The position numbers were made by a program, and so were the translations under genes. From JAHEAO01 sp037968535 (lineage in GTDB: Bacteria > Pseudomonadota > Alphaproteobacteria > Rhodobacterales > Rhodobacteraceae), in assembly GCA_037968535.1 (NCBI GenBank), contig JBBKVT010000251.1:1-8190 (forward strand): 8,190 nucleotides of DNA, written 5' to 3'. Shown piece after piece: positions 5,136 to 8,190 of this stretch; the stretch's first letter is position 1, and the number at the start of each line of letters is the position of its first letter. The notes below the pieces were generated by a model. It saw only the letters and a list, made by a program, of their open reading frames with translations. It was not told the DNA's origin and made no database searches.

Positions 5136-8015
5136 TTACACGCCCGCCCTAGCGGATCCGGCCGCGTCAGGTTTCGGATCATCCCGCGATGGATCGATAT
5201 CCATCGGATGCTCGCTTTCGGGCGTATGCGCGGTTCGCGCAAGACGCGAGAAGCTTTCCAGCGACAGCATCACCGCGCCGACAACTGCCAGAAACACGCC
5301 CAGATCAAACAGCGCCGCGGTGGCCAATTCGAATTTTTCAAAGGGCGGAATGCGGACGTAGGTGAACGCAGAGGTAAGGAAGGGCTTGCTCACGAACCAG
5401 GAGCCGATGCCGGTCAGCCCGGCAATCAGAACGCCAGCCCCGATCACGCCGTGATAAGGGTATTTCAGTCGCGCCGAGGTCCAGGTAAAGCCGCTTGCCA
5501 TGTACTGCATCACCACGGCGATCGAGACGACCAGCCCGGCGATGAACCCGCCACCCGGATCGTTATGGCCCCGCCAGAAAATAAAGAACCCGACCAACAG
5601 GACAACCGGCATGATCACCCGTGTCAGCACGACCATCATCATCGGATGCACGTCGCCTGCGCGTGACTGGTCGGGCTTGCGGTTCAGAAGCCGCTCACGG
5701 ACCGGTCCACGCAGAAGGGTCTCGGTCAGCGCGAAGATCAGCAGGGCTGCGATGCCAAGCACGATTATTTCGCCGAAAGTATCGAATCCACGGAAATCGA
5801 CAAGGATGACATTGACCACATTGGTGCCGCCACCACCCATGTAGGAATTGGCCAGATGGAAATCTGAGATCGGTGTGCCGACCGGGTTACGCAAAAGGTA
5901 GTAATAGGCCAATGCGAAAGTCGCCAGTCCGCCCGCAGCGGCCACGCCGGCATCGCGGACACGGCGTAAGACCGTGCTTTCCACCGGCGTACGGTTCGGC
6001 AGGAAATTAAGGGCCAGAAGCAGCAGGATGATGGTCACCACCTCAACAGTGAATTGCGTCATCGCCAAGTCAGGTGCGCTGAAGTACACAAACCCGATCG
6101 AGACCATGAGGCCAACAATACCGATGAGGATCAGCGACAAGAGGCGATTGCGGTGCATCAGAACCAACGCGCCGGTTGCCGCCACCAGCATTAACCAGCC
6201 GGCGATGGGCACAGCGCCTGCAGCTTGCATTGTGTGCGTCGGCGGACCCACTGCCCCCGTGTTCCAGGCGTGGAAACCCGCCGCGATGATCGCGACCGAC
6301 CCAATGGCCGCATAGCGCGTGAACGCGCCATTGTGCAGCGGCAGGATCAGATTCTGGGCCTGGCGGACCACCGCCTCGATCATGGCTTCAAAGATCACCT
6401 TGGCCTCGGGGCGCGGCGCCGCATCCCACAGCCGCAGAGCCGGCTTGAAAACGGTCAACAAAAGCAAACCGCCGACCACGGCAATCACCGACAGGAACAG
6501 CGCCGGAACCAGTCCGTGCCAGATCTTGAAATGCGCCTTCGGCACCGCCGCCTCGCCGCCCAGTACCGAGGCCGTGACAAGCTTCACGAAAGGCTCAGCA
6601 AGGAAGGGTGCGACACCGATCGCCACCACCAATACCACCAGTATAGCAGGCGGCAACCACATGCCCGCACCGGGGTCATGAGGCTTGGCGGGGTAATCGT
6701 CGCGCACCGGGCCCAGGAACACGTGCCCGATCAGCCGGAAACAATAGGCCGCCGAAAACAGCGACCCGAGCGTCGCAATTGCAGGGACCAGCCAGGGCAG
6801 CCCGAAAAGCAGCGTGTGGCTTGCCTCCTCCAGCATCATTTCCTTGGACAGAAAACCGTTGAGCAGCGGTATCCCCGCCATCGAAAGCGCCGCCAAGGTC
6901 ACGATAACGAAGGTGACGGGCATCAACGCACGCAACCCGCCTAACCGGCGGATATCGCGCGTATGCGTCTCGTGATCGACGATCCCGGCTGACATGAAGA
7001 GCGCAGCCTTGAACGTCGCGTGATTAAGAATGTGAAACACCGCCGCCATCGCGCCAAAGGCCGTTCCCGTTCCCAACAGCATCGTGATCAGACCAAGATG
7101 ACTGACCGTCGAGAAGGCCAGCAGCGCCTTCAGATCGTGCTTGAAAAGCGCGATCACCGCGCCCAACACCATCGTCACCAGCCCGGCAGTGGTCACGATC
7201 ATGAACCACTCCGGCGTCCCGGACAGCACCGGCCACATGCGGGCCATTAGGAAAATCCCGGCTTTCACCATCGTGGCGGAGTGCAGATAGGCCGAGACCG
7301 GCGTCGGTGCCGCCATCGCGTGCGGCAGCCAGAAATGGAACGGAAACTGCGCTGATTTCGTGAAACATCCCAGCAGGATCAGGATCAAGGCCGGCACGTA
7401 CAGCGGATCCGCCTGAATGAGTTCCCGGTTCTTCAGGATCACGCTGAGGTCATAGCTGCCGACGATCTGACCAAGGATCAGCATGCCCCCGATCATTGCC
7501 AAGCCGCCCGTGCCCGTGACCACCAAGGCCATCCGCGCGCCCTGTCGGCCCTCTGGCAGATGCTTCCAATAGCCGATGAGCAGGAAGGAGGACAGCGACG
7601 TCAATTCCCAAAAGACTAACAATAGTAGTACGTTGTCGCTGAGAACAATGCCCACCATCGCACCCTGGAAGAGCAGCAAGTAGGTGAAAAATTCGCCCAT
7701 ATTGTCGTCGCGGCTCAGATAGTGCCGTGCATAGGCGATGATCAACAGGCCAATGCCGAGGATCAGAAACGCAAAGAAAAAGCCCAACCCGTCGAGCATC
7801 AGCGTGAAGTTCAGCCCAAGCGACGGCATCCAGTCGACCCGCGCCATCGCGACCTCTCCAGCCAGAACCGATGGCAGATTTGTCAGCAAGCCGATGAATG
7901 CGGCAAGTGAGACGGTAAATGTCACGCCGGCACAAGTGGACCGACCGGCCGAGTTCATCAAACCAGGCAAAAGCGCGCCTAAGAAGGGCAAGGCCACGAT
8001 AAAGAGGAGGGACAC
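5136..8015 (-). CDS. mrpA: Fused Na+(K+)/H+ antiporter subunit A+B (MrpA-MrpB, PhaAB type)
   Basis: This is the first gene of the operon: a 959-residue inner-membrane protein. Residues 1 to about 520 are the NuoL-like antiporter module, with Glu137 (VFWELTSLSSF), Lys220 (CFTKSAQFPFHFWLP), His245 and Lys251 (YLHSATMVKAG). Residues about 600-775 are the MrpA-specific C-terminal part (DUF4040/NuoJ-like), with FSAPDLAMTQFTVEVVTIIL and Glu658, then VDFRGFDTFGEI (about 739-750). From about residue 792 a complete MrpB domain follows (TRVIMPVVLLVGFFIFWRGH, NDPGGGFIAG), then a hydrophilic tail from about 930. The A+B fusion is the known group-2 arrangement, so this is not a chance readthrough. MrpA is thought to carry the sodium/proton pathway together with C and D. 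Translation starts at GTG with AGGAG 5 bases upstream. Confidence 0.97.
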   Translation of the reverse strand: MSLLFIVALPFLGALLPGLMNSAGRSTCAGVTFTVSLAAFIGLLTNLPSVLAGEVAMARVDWMPSLGLNFTLMLDGLGFFFAFLILGIGLLIIAYARHYLSRDDNMGEFFTYLLLFQGAMVGIVLSDNVLLLLVFWELTSLSSFLLIGYWKHLPEGRQGARMALVVTGTGGLAMIGGMLILGQIVGSYDLSVILKNRELIQADPLYVPALILILLGCFTKSAQFPFHFWLPHAMAAPTPVSAYLHSATMVKAGIFLMARMWPVLSGTPEWFMIVTTAGLVTMVLGAVIALFKHDLKALLAFSTVSHLGLITMLLGTGTAFGAMAAVFHILNHATFKAALFMSAGIVDHETHTRDIRRLGGLRALMPVTFVIVTLAALSMAGIPLLNGFLSKEMMLEEASHTLLFGLPWLVPAIATLGSLFSAAYCFRLIGHVFLGPVRDDYPAKPHDPGAGMWLPPAILVVLVVAIGVAPFLAEPFVKLVTASVLGGEAAVPKAHFKIWHGLVPALFLSVIAVVGGLLLLTVFKPALRLWDAAPRPEAKVIFEAMIEAVVRQAQNLILPLHNGAFTRYAAIGSVAIIAAGFHAWNTGAVGPPTHTMQAAGAVPIAGWLMLVAATGALVLMHRNRLLSLILIGIVGLMVSIGFVYFSAPDLAMTQFTVEVVTIILLLLALNFLPNRTPVESTVLRRVRDAGVAAAGGLATFALAYYYLLRNPVGTPISDFHLANSYMGGGGTNVVNVILVDFRGFDTFGEIIVLGIAALLIFALTETLLRGPVRERLLNRKPDQSRAGDVHPMMMVVLTRVIMPVVLLVGFFIFWRGHNDPGGGFIAGLVVSIAVVMQYMASGFTWTSARLKYPYHGVIGAGVLIAGLTGIGSWFVSKPFLTSAFTYVRIPPFEKFELATAALFDLGVFLAVVGAVMLSLESFSRLARTAHTPESEHPMDIDPSRDDPKPDAAGSARAGV

Positions 8016-8020
8016 GCGAA

Positions 8021-8025
8021 CTCCT
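8021..8025 (-). promoter_or_regulatory. Shine-Dalgarno site of mrpA
   Basis: AGGAG on the minus strand lies 5 bases before the GTG at 8015-8013. It decides the mrpA start: the encoded N-terminus MSLLFIVALPFLGAL is the usual one for MrpA, and no better ATG is nearby. Confidence 0.7.
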
Positions 8026-8190
8026 GATCAGATCAACTTGGTAACCTGAACAAAACTGCTTCGGATGCGCAATGGCGGAAGAGAAATCCGACAGCTTTGG
8101 TCGGGGTCCGCTTGCTTGTCAGATCCTCGAACGGCAGGTTCCGGATGGAAAACGAGAAATTCCGCAACTGCAGCGAATGCACACTATCCG

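Noticed and set aside
5135..5242. Upstream extension of mrpC into mrpA
   Set aside because: The extra 36 residues are basic and unlike any MrpC N-terminus; the start at 5134 begins directly in the first membrane helix.
6225..6944. 239-residue plus-strand open frame opposite mrpA
   Set aside because: Same Arg/Gln/His-rich shadow composition, lying wholly antisense to the MrpA antiporter module.
8040..8120. Sigma-70 promoter for the mrp operon
   Set aside because: Candidate pairs such as TTGCGC with TCAGGT at 17 bases match the consensus too weakly in the -10 to be called.
1..8190. CRISPR array, tRNA or rRNA genes, IS terminal repeats
   Set aside because: No regularly spaced repeats, cloverleaf-like segments or paired transposon ends were seen on reading through the window.

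Overview
The window looks like the chromosome of an alphaproteobacterium. Group-2 (Pha-type) Mrp antiporter operons with a fused A+B subunit, a short solitary tyrosine recombinase and a DUF2254 membrane protein all fit that class. GC content looks moderately high. The family or genus cannot be fixed from the sequence; Rhodobacterales or Rhizobiales-like hosts are the best guess.

The right three quarters (about 2074-8015, minus strand) is one compact operon for the multisubunit Na+(K+)/H+ antiporter Mrp/Mnh/Pha, in the order mrpA(+B)-mrpC-mrpD-mrpE-mrpF-mrpG. The six genes supply all seven classical subunits, because the MrpB domain is fused to the C-terminus of MrpA. Every junction is either a 4-base start/stop overlap (C/D, E/F, F/G) or a 1-base gap (A/C, D/E), so the subunits are probably translationally coupled. 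The key ion-channel residues (Glu and Lys in both MrpA and MrpD) are present, so the complex appears intact. It should exchange cytoplasmic Na+ or K+ for external H+ and so serve pH and salt homeostasis.

The left quarter is a looser mix. At the left edge is the N-terminus of a minus-strand DUF2254-type membrane protein, cut by the window. Divergent from it is a 95-residue, highly charged coiled-coil protein (709-996) that ends in an 11-residue aromatic repeat. At 1337-1965 lies a short tyrosine recombinase broken by a frameshift near 1853; its catalytic residues survive but are split between two frames. An 11-bp perfect hairpin (1970-1997) separates this convergent pseudogene from the end of mrpG.

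The stretches 303-708 and 997-1336 have no convincing gene. The 8016-8190 stretch upstream of mrpA holds its Shine-Dalgarno site and presumably its promoter, though no clear promoter was recognised. I see no previously undescribed multi-gene system. The most notable points are the broken integrase, the repeat in the small coiled-coil protein, and the tightly coupled fused-subunit antiporter operon.
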